A DNA stretch of 64,000 bases from assembly GCA_905331475.1 (NCBI GenBank), contig CAJNYU010003734.1:236631-300630 (forward strand), in the 5' to 3' direction. Every line of letters begins with the position of its first letter. Position 1 is the stretch's first letter. Below are positions 24,054 to 36,531 of the stretch, one piece after another. The stretch comes from Rotaria socialis. Its lineage: Eukaryota > Rotifera > Eurotatoria > Philodinida > Philodinidae. The notes beneath the pieces were generated by a model. The model worked only from the letters and a program-made list of their open reading frames with translations, was not told where the DNA came from and did not search any database. A program made the translations under genes and the position numbers.

Positions 24054-24921
24054 TCAGGTTGTATTTTCACTGGGCTCACAAAAACGGAGAGCTTGAAATT
24101 CTAACGAATCGATAGAATTTTCTCCATTTGAGTTTCTTTTTATCGTATTCGTTAAGTGTAAATTTGGTAAATCTTCGCATTGACCATCGGGCAACGTTAT
24201 CACGCTAGGTGTTGATTTACTTGATCTATAATTCGATTGGCATAGTGAATCAGTAAATGTAACGCTTTTAACAGATGTGCAGGTATTTAACTTTGAGCAT
24301 GAGTTATCATGAACATTCGAAGCTGATGCAAAGTTATTACTGTTTTCTTTACTATTAGTTGTTTGACTGTTTTCGAAATGTGATTGTTTGCGTTGATGTG
24401 CATTATAACTGCTCCACGAGTCGCTGGATAAACCGGGAAAAGAATAAGTTTTTGATGCTTGTTTTAATATACCCTCAAAAATAAAGAAAAGACAAATTAA
24501 AATACAATTAGTATTATTTAATTTGACATACTTTAGGTTTGAATTCTCCATTTAATTTTGGTTTTGATTTTAAATCAACTTGATTTTCTAGCGTCTGTTG
24601 ATGAACAACTGATGGAGTTGGCATGATTTGTGATGTGTGAACAGTATTGTTTTCGAGTTCTACCCGTTTATTATCATAAGCATTATTCGTTTTTTGTTTT
24701 TCTTGATTTTTAGATTTCGATTTAATTTTTGAGTAAAAAAGATTTCTAATAAAATTTTGCGAACGTCGACGATTACTTTTTTCTGTTGATTTCGTTGTCA
24801 GAATTTTATGCTTTTCGAGTACTATTTTTGGTGCTTCACCAGCGAAAGTTATTTTCTGTTCAGTAGAGATTGATCGTACCGATAGATGAAATTTATGCAG
24901 ATGATGAAAGTCTTTAGCCAT
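24054..24921 (-). CDS. uncharacterised 269-residue protein with PP1-docking-like motifs
   Basis: Two exons on the - strand, 24921-24532 and 24473-24054, joined through a 58-bp intron (GTATGT..TTTGAG); 810 nt, phases agree. There is no known domain, signal peptide or membrane span. It is rich in Ser, Asn and Lys with a basic stretch (KSNRRRSQNFIRNLF). Three short words fit protein phosphatase 1 docking consensus: KITF (residues 23-26), GILK (131-134, SILK type) and KSVTF (199-203, RVxF type). In known PP1 regulators a SILK motif lies N-terminal to RVxF, as GILK and KSVTF do here. The GILK word is the first thing encoded after the splice acceptor. The motif-based role is inference: such short words arise by chance. 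That it is a gene is better supported, from the open frames, the clean intron and typical size. Confidence 0.7.
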
Positions 24922-27489
24922 TGGTCGTATCTAAGAAGGTACTTGACTTCGACAGAAAATGAAACGACAAAATGACAAATCTGAATACGAAAATAAAATA
25001 TGACATAAAGTGTCTATGCTTTTTATCAATAGATATCAACGAAAAACAAAAATAAACTTCGTTGGTAATTTCTATGAAAGCAAAGAACAGGTATAATAGG
25101 TTTTTCTCTTCCTTTCTTTCTGTGAACAATAATCGTCGAAAGGTTAAGCTATTATTAATAGATGAAACAAAAATTTGATTGGTAACAAACTCGTTGATGT
25201 TATCATTCGGTGATATTATTCACGTGATAGGAAATTTAAGACTAACAATGAAATTAATAATTGAAATAAAGATACTATGAAAAAGCAAGTGATTGATAAA
25301 AAAGAGTCAAAACTAGCATTTGAATATTTTTCTTATTGTTTCTATTTTACTGAAAAGTAAAATGTATTTGGTTCTCTATGTACCGAAAGTGTTAGATATG
25401 TACAGATAACATCATTTTTGTTCGAACTTCTATCTGAAATATTCTTATAAATAGTGAGTGATGACTTTCTTGTTTTTTTTTCTTAAATATTTTAGTTTGA
25501 ATAAATTATTAATTTTTCTACTATAATAATATCTATCCATTGATAAAACTTAAATTTATTGATGATAATAAAATGGTAAGAATGAGAAATTTCTTTGCAG
25601 AGTGTCAAATAGATTTTTGCAAAAATGTATTTAACATTTTCGATAGTGAATCATTCGTGTTCTGCACAAAGTTAAAAAATTCTACCGACGATAACTGTTG
25701 TCTAAAAGTATAAAATTTATCGTACAATTGTAACCGACTACGAATTCAACGTTAAGAACAAACAAAATATACCCTACGACCTGTTTGTATAATCAAAACA
25801 TAAAACCTAATAAATCATAATGTGATAATTGTGCCAGTCTACTTGCATTGCATTGGTATATCATTAAGATAAATGCCACCTTGTATAAGCATTAGAGAAA
25901 CTATAAAATTATAGCTATCATTAATTGAGTTTATTCAGTTCGTTTTGCATTGATTTGTTTTTGACCAAACTTTGTCTATTTACTAATGTTTTATAATGAT
26001 AATAGTAGCGATAAGATGTCTGGTACTGTTAATCAAGAAACAAATCAATCTGAGATGATGTTGAGTAATAATCTCGGGATTTTATTCTTCATTAAGATGT
26101 GATAGATAAAGAAATAAGAATGGAAATTCGTTTATCTCAATCAGTGTATTGTAGAAATCTAGTACATTGTGTTATGTTTTGCACACTATCTATTTGGACT
26201 AGATCGTTAAACTGTTAGGTTCCAGGCACTTCTCATTTGGTTCGTCATACACGATAAGATAAATATCAAACGATCTATAGTGATAAAGACCAATGAAAAA
26301 CGAGGAGCATATTATCAATCAGCAAAGCACTGTTCGAATAAGTCCATAGAGACTGATTACTCTATTACTGATTATAAAGATGACAACAATTTTCCACAAG
26401 AGATGTATCTTGATAAGAATTAGTAGGTCAAAAACATTTTACATGAAGAGCATCACCAAATGACGTATAACCTATCACGATCAAAGACAAAAAGATGAGA
26501 TTGACGAAGAAAGTCCTTCAAGTATTGAATCAATCTTTACTATAAACAATGCGCATAGTATAGACCTTGCTCAGCTATGCTTATCTTAAATAAAACTCTC
26601 GTAGGCCATTATTTCTTACTATCGAGATACAACAATTTGATGAAATTTTCTAATACCATTTCAGTATTCTCGTCATAATCACTTATAATATGATTTTTCT
26701 AATTGCACCTGACCACGTAGCTTAGAAGAATTAATTATCAAAATACTTTGTTTTCAAAGTTTCCCAATTTTTTCCTGATCCTACTTAAAACTACGACATG
26801 TGTAAAACCGTACTTTTTATATAGTTCCTATAAATTTCAAATTCTTACTTCCAGATATAAATAATGACACTTTATGGAAATTTTACAATATAACTACTAA
26901 CCTATTAAAGTCTCTATATAGATGAAGCTTTCAGATTGAAAACTTTTTTTGTTTTCCGAGTATTCAAAGTGAAGATTATGAAATTCTATTTGAAATATTT
27001 TTAAAAGCATTTTACATATGATTCGGTCAGAAGAAGAATATTGTTTGGTCTAGCTACAAAATTTCTTACATCAGTCAAGCAATTTCTTTGGTACCTGTTC
27101 TAGAAAATGGGAAATCTTTTGTTTTTTTTTCTCTTGTAATGGATCTCTTAATTTTACTGTGGTTCGTCTATTACATGATTTCAATAGTCATGAGTTTGAA
27201 AGTTTATCATTGTTAAATTACACATTGATGCTCATGTTCTATTCAAAATTACACATATTTATGACTTTAGTTAAGAATAATCGTAAATACACATAGTTTT
27301 TGAGATGAATATATTTTTTGTTATAAGCTCTAATGGTCTAGTTGATATTTATTAGTATCTTTGAAACAGAGAGAGATTTCGATTACATTTTAATCAAAAA
27401 TGAAGGCAACTATAATCCCGATATATATATATATATATAAAATACATAAAACAGTAGAATAGGAAAAAGTTGCAAACAAAAAAAAACAT
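24922..27489. other. gene-free stretch, 2.6 kb
   Basis: Stops are frequent in all frames. A (TA)n run lies at about 27421-27440. No exon, repeat family or RNA gene recognised. The upstream part presumably contains the promoter of the 24.05-24.92 kb gene. Confidence 0.5.
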
Positions 27490-28617
27490 TTAACTGATTT
27501 CTAATACAAAAATATAATCCGAAAGAAAATAATAACTTCGTTCCATATCACCTTCACATAGGTATGGCAATCGAGTTATTTTTTTCAAGCGAAAACCTAA
27601 TGGTTGAAAAATATTTGAAACAATTTCATTTATCTGTTCTTCAGGTAAGCGACCTTCTATATGAATTGATTCATCTGGACGATGATCTTTACTATATTCA
27701 AAATAAGGCTTGAATGGTAAAACAAGACTCATTATAACGCGGCCATGATTAGGATTTGTATGTTCGCGAATTTTTTTCAGTAAACTCAATGGTTTTTCAC
27801 AGCGATCAAGAACATTCAAACATGTTATTACATCAAATTTTATATCTCCCCATTGGTCTACATCAAGTATTTCATAACCGTAATTTGAAAGACTCCATTG
27901 CATTACTTTCGACATCTCAGTAGCGTAGACTTTTTCGAATAGGCTAGCCATTCTTCTAGTGACAGAGCCATCTCCAGCACCAATATCAAGAAGTGATTTG
28001 AATTTGAATTGTGAATTATTATCGAGGCCAAGTAATGTTTTAAATTGATTAGTAGAATAAACAAACATACGACCACGACCAATTAAACCATTAGCTAAAA
28101 TAAAATATAATGATAAAAATGCTATAGACTTCTTAAAGAAAAAAAAACAGTTTCGTCTGAAATGTTAAATAGATTTATAAATATCGAAAATTTCTTTGTA
28201 ATAATTTTCAATTTATATAAAAGAATATCATTTCAATCTATGAGATTCTTTTGTGTCCAATGCTATTTATCTTCCATAAAAAGAACCTAAGAATATACCT
28301 GATGTTCGTGCAATAAATACAGTCAATAAAGAACTAGCAAGACTATGAAGAACTTGTAGAGGTATATTGTCAGATCTGTTTTGACTTTGATCTATAAATT
28401 TAGTTGTTTCTTCATCTTCATGAAATTCATGAAATAGTTCTCGAAGTTCTTCAAGTAAAAGATCACTTCGTGTTAAACGATACCATGTACGTCGATCAAT
28501 ATCTGCTAAATGTTGATCGCTTTCTATTTTTGTTAATGCAGCTTTAGCCCAGCTGGAACGAACCGGTAAATAAGATGTTTTTTGACATTGAGAACAACAT
28601 TCGTTGTTGTTTATCAT
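27490..28617 (-). CDS. METTL9: METTL9 (DREV) protein-histidine N-methyltransferase homologue
   Basis: SAM-dependent enzyme which in mammals adds methyl to N1 of histidine in HxH motifs. Exons 28617-28299 and 28094-27490, 924 nt, 307 residues (human protein 318). The join is TSG|gtatat to CTAATGG, giving ARTSANGLIGRGRMFVYS, which matches the family. SAM motif I is LLDIGAGDG at about residues 142-150. Downstream are ITCLNVLDRC, the GRVIMSLVLPFKPY strand and the family signature RLPYLCEGDM near the C terminus. The 204-bp intron is longer than most here. The start ATG at 28617 is the first in frame after an upstream stop. Identity very secure. Confidence 0.95.
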
Positions 28618-29113
28618 CTAAAAAATAAAGAAGCTGTATTTTATGGTTCTGCACAAAATCGAATGAATCGTCTATAGTTGATGAAAGATTAAACCCATTA
28701 AAAAAATCAGTTCCTTCAATATTATTATCTTTTATTTAAAAGATAAAGCTAAAGTATGTGTCAAAATTCTTAATCAAATTGATTGATAAATTCTGACGAT
28801 ACTATGCAAGAAAACTAAAACGTATTAACGAAAACTAAAACTATGAATTAATCATATTTTCATTCTTCCATAATCCATCTATTTTCACTAAGCGTCTTCT
28901 GGGCAAGTCGCCGAACATTATTCATTATAGTCTTCTTCACCATTAACATTTATTAAAGTAATACCAATACCTTTTTTTTGTATTTAATCTATGTACATTT
29001 GATCACATAGTTGTTTTTAAAATTTTCAGTACTCACATTATTAGTATCATGCATGAATAGAATTAATAATTATTTCCATGCAGCGTATGCTGACTTAGCC
29101 CAATCGTATATTT
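28618..29113. other. short spacer between METTL9 and VPS51
   Basis: About 500 bp with no exon recognised. Both flanking genes are on the - strand, so this holds the METTL9 promoter and the VPS51 3' flank. Confidence 0.6.
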
Positions 29114-29119
29114 TTTATT
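29114..29119 (-). promoter_or_regulatory. poly(A) signal of VPS51
   Basis: AATAAA on the - strand about 105 bp beyond the stop codon. Confidence 0.4.
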
Positions 29120-29222
29120 TAATCTTCAAACGAAACAGGAAACGACAATTATAAGATGACAAAATAAAATAATCAATAGATAGATAGACATATATATATT
29201 TCGGAATAGAAAAAGAAAAATA

Positions 29223-31887
29223 TTAATTTCCTTCACAAATTACAGTAATAACACTAGCTTCCATAAGAACAGGATCTAAACATCTCATAGCCGTACTACT
29301 AACAATTTCTTCAAGTAGATTAGTTATAAATCTATCGTCGTTATTAACAAATGACCAAAGATAATTGTATAAATAATTAATATCAACTTGTACTTGTTGT
29401 AAACCATAACGTGAAAATGTTTTTAAACGAATACATTCTAAATATGTTTTTAAAAGTAATTTAATTATGCTAGATAAAATAGAAGTTTTTTGAAATTGTA
29501 AATCAATGAATATATCTAATTTTTCATTGAATACTTTATGAAAATTAAGTTGAAGATTTCCCGTGGAACCAGCTGAACTACCTGGTCCACCGCTTGTTGC
29601 TCGATCAAGTGCTGAACTACGTGGCATTATTATTGTACGACGGCCACCATCAGAACTTCGAGCTCCTCCACTAACTAAATTCGAACGATGATAATAACGA
29701 CCATAAGACGATGATAATGGTGCTGGTGATTGTTGATCATTATACAGCGTTTTGACTTGTTTATCTATTTGAGTTAAATCTTCAATAATACGTTTCATGA
29801 CTGAACGAACATGTCTTGGTTCGACAGTATTCAACCAATCTCGAGTTTCAATGGATTTACGAAGCATTTGAGACAATGTGAAACCTTGAGAACAAATATA
29901 TTGTTTAAGTAATTGTTTGGCAATAACACTAAATTGTTTTTGAACTGCAATTAATTTCGAACGATCAATTGAAAATGATGATGATCCACTTTTTTGATTA
30001 TCGCCTAAATAGTTGAGAGAATGATAAAGAAATTTATTTAATGAACACTATATATATATATATACTTCGTTGATTATTTTCAAGAATAAAATGAAACTTT
30101 TCTTCAAATACCGTACATAAATAAGGCGTTGAACTTGAATCAAAATCAAGTATTAATTTACTCAAGATAAGTAAAAGAATTGGCGGTGATGATTGTTCAT
30201 GTCTTATCATTGTCGAATGATTACTTGCTGTTGTATACTCATGTTCAAAATAGGTTATTAAACGTTCTAATAATGTTAAAAAGAATCCGTTCCATACATG
30301 ATTTGTAGCAAATTGTTTCATAAATACATTTTTCTTTCCTGCATAACAAACTAATTCTGTACCATCGAGAAATTTTGATAAATTTTGAAATGTTGATTTA
30401 ATATCATTAGTCAATTGTTTAAGCATTTTATCAACACATTGTGATAAATTAAGTTGCGATGGTTGATGGTCAGATGACGATTGGATTTGTTCATTTGTTT
30501 GAATGATAGTTAATGATTTTCTTAATTCAATAATTTGATCGTGAAAATGTCGATCGATACGTGAATGATAGAATTTTAAACGACATTCAATGGCAAATTT
30601 TAGAAATGCATCGAGCATTGAACGCATTTTTTCTAATGCATGTTGAGTAAATAAATATTTGTAAATATCGCTTGATGAACGACGTAAAAATCGATCTATT
30701 GCGCGTACATATAATTGAATATCATCATCTTGTCCATAGTATTTTGATTGAAATAAATCATGAATAAATTTTATATAGGCAGAATACAGTTCAAGTAAAA
30801 AATTTTCTAAGTAATGTTTACAACGTTCTTTATATTCATCTTCAATACTTGGCGATGATGGTATATTCGATGGATTTCGAATGAATAATAATTCATAAGA
30901 TTCAACAAATTCATGAAGATTTTTCATGTAGGAATTATAGCTTGTATCAACAAATTCAAGTATATCCATTGGATGCATTTCTATTTAAAAGAATACGACT
31001 TATAAAATATGAATGGCATTTAATTACTATATCGAAAATTAGTTTCAATTAAAAACAAATTCATATTACTTACGTTGTGCAACTACATTTGATATTGTTA
31101 CTGATGATGACAACGATCCCAATTGACTTTCAACAACAATAAGTTGTTGTTTCATTAATTCTAATGGATGTTCGAGTCTTAATTTATTTTGTGAAAGATA
31201 TTGTTGAGCAAGATAATCAGATGATTCACCTAATTGCAGTAATAATTTAACTACATTACTTGATGATGTTTGTTGTTGATCAATTCTTGATTTAAGTTCA
31301 TCACGTATATTAGTCATTGTTTCTTTACATGTCTGTTGAATATGATTAAACGATGGTATATGTTCATATTTTTGTAATGCTTTTAAGGCTTTTGTATAAG
31401 TATTTACTGCTAAATCATATTGATTATCATCAGCATATTCTTTTAATTTAGCCGGTAATTGAAATAGATATTGTAGTTTTTGTAATAGTACATGTATGCT
31501 TGTTAATTTACGTATTTCTTGACGGCGATTATCGAGTGTTAAATGTATTTGATGATTATTTGAATTAATCGTACTCATTGTTGATATAAGACGTGTCATT
31601 TCATCTTCCATTGTTTTAAAGTCTTTTTTCATTTGACGAATTGTATCTGTTGCTGATATAAATTTATTATAATTTTCATACACAAGTGTTTGCATTTCAT
31701 TATCAAGAGTTTTTATTTGTTTGGTTAATAACTGTTCTTTATCTATCAATTGTGCTAAACGTGATTCGCGTAATAATTTAGTAACATACGTTTCAGGATC
31801 AAAGCCAGGACTATCAATATTTGTTGGATCATATGTAGAAGGAAGAATATTTGCTTGAGAATTTGATGTAGATTTTGAAGGATCCAT
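29223..31887 (-). CDS. VPS51: VPS51 (fat-free), subunit of GARP and EARP tethering complexes
   Basis: Scaffold subunit that tethers endosome-derived vesicles at the trans-Golgi (GARP) and acts in recycling (EARP). Exons 31887-31074, 30980-30066 and 30004-29223 total 2511 nt, 836 residues (human 782); introns are 93 and 61 bp. The N-terminal Vps51/EXO84-like block is strikingly conserved: FDPETYVTKLLRESRLAQL (about 29-47) and TLVYENYNKFISATDTIR (about 67-84), followed by MKKDFKTMEDEM. This is a coiled coil for assembly with Vps52-54. The rest is helical with Ser/Gln-rich inserts, including a Ser/Gly/Arg-rich loop near SGGARSSDGG in the last exon. The start ATG gives the family's usual short N-terminal leader. 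Very secure. Confidence 0.95.
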
Positions 31888-34606
31888 TGCCTAAATATTA
31901 CAGTAGTTTATCTGTAATAAAACGATAGGTAATTGTTTATTGATTTCAAATGATACATATATATATATATATTTCTTTGTTTCTCAATTCTCATCGATCG
32001 AGATTAGATTCATTGATCAAAGTTTGAATCATTTGAATGTAAAATAAAATAGAAGAAGAAGAAGAAGACGAGAACAAACCTGCATCTCGTTCGTCAAGAA
32101 GAATCACCATAGAAAAAGATTTATTCAAGTTGGTTGATCGATTGTTTGTTAGCGCCCTCTGTTGTTTACTCATCAACCAAAATCTCTCACTCAAAAGCAC
32201 ATTCATAAAACACTTCCACAAAATTTATTTCGAGGTATACAAAACACGCTTACGCTATTTAAGAGTATGAAATGTATCATATTGTTTTCTGTACAACGTG
32301 AATAACGGAATTCAATTCTTTTTCAAAGGAACACATATTTTAACGTAACCGAAGTAATTTATCTAGGCGAAATAGATGATATCAATAGAAGTCTTGAAAT
32401 AGTTTTATTGGTAGCTATAATTTTTGAAATTTATTGTATTTGTTCGTTCTATAGGTTTTTCGTCATTTGATTTTAGAAGTTTGAACATAAATCATGTTTT
32501 AACTTTTATTCACTTCATGCTGGGATCGTGTAAAAAGAAATAATTCAATATATAACATGCAATTCCAGAGCTATTTTTAATTCGATAAACTAATATTAAA
32601 TTATTCAAATAGTCTGCCATCACTATCATCTGTCGAGTTTTCTGACAAAAGACTTTCTCAGCAATGAGTCATTTTAAATTGTCGCATACTATATATATAT
32701 ATATATGATCAAGAAGTTCTTAAAAGCAATTCAAAAAGATATAACTATTCTTCTGGCAAAGATTGAATGAGTTCTTAATATTGCGAAGTATATTAAAACC
32801 TTGAACCACCGATCTTTGAACGTTCGACCTGTGTCTTTCCACAGACGATGAACATGCCCATATGTCCATATGGAACTCCATCAATCTTTATTAATAGAAA
32901 TAGATTAACAACTAATGATATCTTTTTTTCCGGAAAAATAAATAACAACTCTCTAATTATGATCTAGTTGTATTTAGAGATAGAAAATCATCACACTCAT
33001 CTAAGCATCCTTAAGAATACTTTTTAAATTATACTAAACTATATACTATCGTCTTTTGTTTGTTTGCTTTTCTGTGTGAAAGTTGATTTTTCGCTGTTAG
33101 GGCTTGCAAATAATCACACAAAACTACAACCCAAAGAATTGACAGATGTTCCTCAAATTAGTTGACGTTTTAACTGCCATCCTCTCCCCCGGACATGAGA
33201 GATGAATAAAGAGATCCAGTTGCTGTTTGTATATACTAGGTCACATACAAATCTAGTTATTATTTTTAGCAGACTAATTATTAATTTATTTTGCTACGGT
33301 AAGAAAATATTTTCATTATTTTTGATAAAAAACAGAGCCATATATAAATTCTCTTCAAATACTATCAGCAATTCTTTTCTACATATCTAACCCCCACCAT
33401 CAAATACTTATTGTAGTCTACGACTAATATATATAGTGTTTGGATAAATCACAAAGAAATCAATGCCATAAACCTAAAATGAACAAATAATTTCATCTTT
33501 TATTCCTTTATTTAAAAAAAACGATATGATTTTTAAGAGCATTCGACGGTAAACATCATATATTTTTAATTTCTATAGAATCATTCTTTTCAGGTTGTGT
33601 TTTATCACGTATGATTCCTTTGTGGGTTGTTACCGTCATTCGTGCGATAATTGTTTATATACGTATATATATATATTATAATGACATGTTTTTATTTTCT
33701 ATTAAACATTCAGCAAGTATTGGTCATAGTAGTTCTGACACAAAAAGAAGCTTATGGATGCCTCAATTAGTCTCTACTTCTTCTATAACTATGGTTTAAA
33801 TTTACAGTTGGAACAGAAAATCTTATGAGTACCTTGACAACAAGTAATTTCATCATGTTTTTAACATAAGAGAATATTAATATTATAATCAATGAAGATA
33901 AAAATTCTTTTCTGAAGCCTTTTCACATCTTTTGTCGCTCGGGGTCTGGTGTAACCTGAGCTGCCAAAATCGTGTTTTCCATTCATAATTCAAATGTAAA
34001 CTAATATGATCGAAGGTGCGTCAAAAATCTTTTCTAAGTTATTTATGACCTTGGAAATAGACGATCTTGTTCCTTACAACAACAACAAAATAAATAAATA
34101 AATATACAATAATAAATTGTTTTCCGTCTATTAAATAATAATAATTTTTTGCTAATTTAGTTTTTAATTCTGCTCTTAGAAAACTAATAATGTCTTATTT
34201 ATTGAAAGAGTACTTGATTTCTTTCATTGATGCCGTCTGACCTTAATCAATTTTTTTCCTATTATATAATATTTTAATATAGTAAAAAGAAAAGTCTTGG
34301 TTGAGATTTTTTAAAGAGCCCATAATCTGGGATGAATGTCTGACTTAATTTTAAAAAAAATACTAAGTATCGCCATGATAATAAAAACATTAGCACCATT
34401 GAAAACTTGAGTAATTTTCTTTTAATAGCAATAAACAATAGCAGAATGATTGATTTGATCAATGCAAACTGCCTAATTATAACTAAAAGCATAGCCGACT
34501 TATCGCATACTATGAAAATAATTGTCAATATGATTGATGAATTCTTTTTTTCTCCTTTATCTTTCTTCGGCACTAAGTGTACGTTTTATATGCATCTTTA
34601 TGTTCA
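31888..34606. other. gene-free stretch, 2.7 kb
   Basis: Holds the VPS51 5' flank, with (TA)n runs at about 31957-31971 and 32690-32706. Small open frames (31991-32221, 33202-33390, 33611-33799, 34274-34573) show no conserved pattern. Confidence 0.5.
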
Positions 34607-34837
34607 TTATTTCCAAATTAAATTTCCAACTGCAATGTGATGATTATTTTTTTCATAAACACGATTTTTTAGACTTTGCCAATAACTACCTGTAACCGAA
34701 CATCGGAATCGTTTAAAGAGATCATTAAATTCTTCCATAGTCCATTGAATTCTTATAGGTTGACGAGATCTTGTTTGGAGATCAAAACGAACTCGTCGTT
34801 GTTTATTATTCTTTTTTGAAGGCTTTTCATCATTCAT
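34607..34837 (-). CDS. possible small basic protein, 76 residues
   Basis: An open frame starting MNDEKPSKKNNKQRRVRFDL and continuing with SRQPIRIQWTMEEFNDLF. An AG (AAAATTAG) sits just before the ATG, so it could also be a terminal exon. The N-terminal half looks protein-like (basic, then a WTMEEFNDLFKRF amphipathic segment); the last 15 residues are less convincing. RRVRF fits the PP1 RVxF consensus, but such a match is weak evidence. It lies about 340 bp beyond the end of the receptor gene on the same strand. No family recognised. Confidence 0.35.
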   Translation of the reverse strand: MNDEKPSKKNNKQRRVRFDLQTRSRQPIRIQWTMEEFNDLFKRFRCSVTGSYWQSLKNRVYEKNNHHIAVGNLIWK

Positions 34838-35131
34838 TTTCTAATTTTTTAATGTCAATTAAATAATAAAATACACAAAAAAGTCAATCTATAATATCTC
34901 AATTGGTTGTCAATAGAGATATTAGTATTAATTTATTTATTTCCCTCGTAAAGTATGTAACACATCATACGTCATATATCACATTGCGAGAAAAAAAGAG
35001 AGAAACATATATTCATATACACGTACTGTTCGATGATGACTATTACAAAAGAACGAAGAAAATAGAGTAAAAGTAAAAATAAATGGGAAAACGAAACAAC
35101 ATATGCTTCGAAAAAATTCCAGACTAGACCA

Positions 35132-35137
35132 TTTATT
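35132..35137 (-). promoter_or_regulatory. poly(A) signal of the Cys-loop receptor gene
   Basis: AATAAA on the - strand, 44 bp beyond the spliced-form stop codon at 35181. Confidence 0.5.
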
Positions 35138-35180
35138 ATGTATTTCTATTTTCTATAATATACATGCGCTTTTTTCCAGT

Positions 35181-36493
35181 CTATTTCAGAACGTATTCAA
35201 CGTGCATATTTAGATAGACCATCCTAAATATTCAAAAGAAGTAAAGATCAGAATATTTTCAAATAAACTTACCAGTAAATAATATTGAATACAATAAAAG
35301 CAACGGGGAAAAGAACTGCGGAGACAATATCAACCTTGTTTGAAAAATAAAAACAGTAAATTCCGAGGATAATTTTCTTTTGCTATTAACTTACAAATTG
35401 TGCACTGTCACGAATAGGCTTAGCTGGCTGCGCTATACGAGCCGGCTGAGGCACGGCAATCACTGGTGGTGGTGGTGGTGGTGGTGGTGGCGCAATAGCT
35501 GGTGTCGATGATGTTACATTTGCGTTTGACATGGATGAATATTGTACATGAGAGCTAGTATTACCACTTGTATTTCTATCCCCACCACTAGATTTATGAA
35601 CCAGTGTCTCCATCATTTCACCACCATCCTGTGCATCATCTTTTTTATAAAAATGTACTTGAGCAAGACGATTTCCAATAACCTAAGAAGATGATATAGA
35701 ATATGTTTCTGCAAAATAATGTCACAATATATTACACAACAGATAAACTCATACAATATAGAAATAGATAAAAATCTGCTTGTAAATCATATAACAAATA
35801 ATAAAATTAAAATAAAGAAACTAATAATATTATGTGTATAGTGAAAATTATTTAAAACAAAATATAAAATAATTTGTGATGGTAAATATGTGAATGAGTG
35901 AAAGAAGAAGAAAAATAATAACAAGGGGGGGAAATATAATCTAGTGACTAATTTACTCTCTCAGCAGCAAAAGATGAACCATTCTGTAGCCTTTGAATCA
36001 AAGTTAATTTCGGCGGTCTGTTCGAACTTTTCTTCTATAAAAATAAATTTTATAATAATAATAAAAATACTAAATTCTAGTGTATTGATGATTGCAAGAA
36101 ATAACAGAAAATAACAAAAGAAAAAGAAAGTCTTTTGATTTTGTTATACAAACAACTTACTTCTTTTGAAAAGCGAACTTGCTGTCGTAATTCACCTTTG
36201 CGTGCAATAACATTGACCAATGCATATTCAAGTAAACCAGCAAAAACAAATACAAGGCATGCTGACATCCATACGTCAATTGCTTTGATATAAGACACAC
36301 GCGGGAGTTGTGATCGTATACCTACATACAGGACATATATCATATTCTCTATTGCTAATTAGTATGACAAAAGGCATTAGGCAAAGCAAAAAAAAAGCAA
36401 GAGGCGCTATGGGATTTATCATTGTTACCTGAGCTTTGTGTAGTAACGGTAAGAACAGTTAAAAGCCCGACTGAAATTCTTGCTGGAACCTTA

Positions 36494-36531
<38 letters not shown>

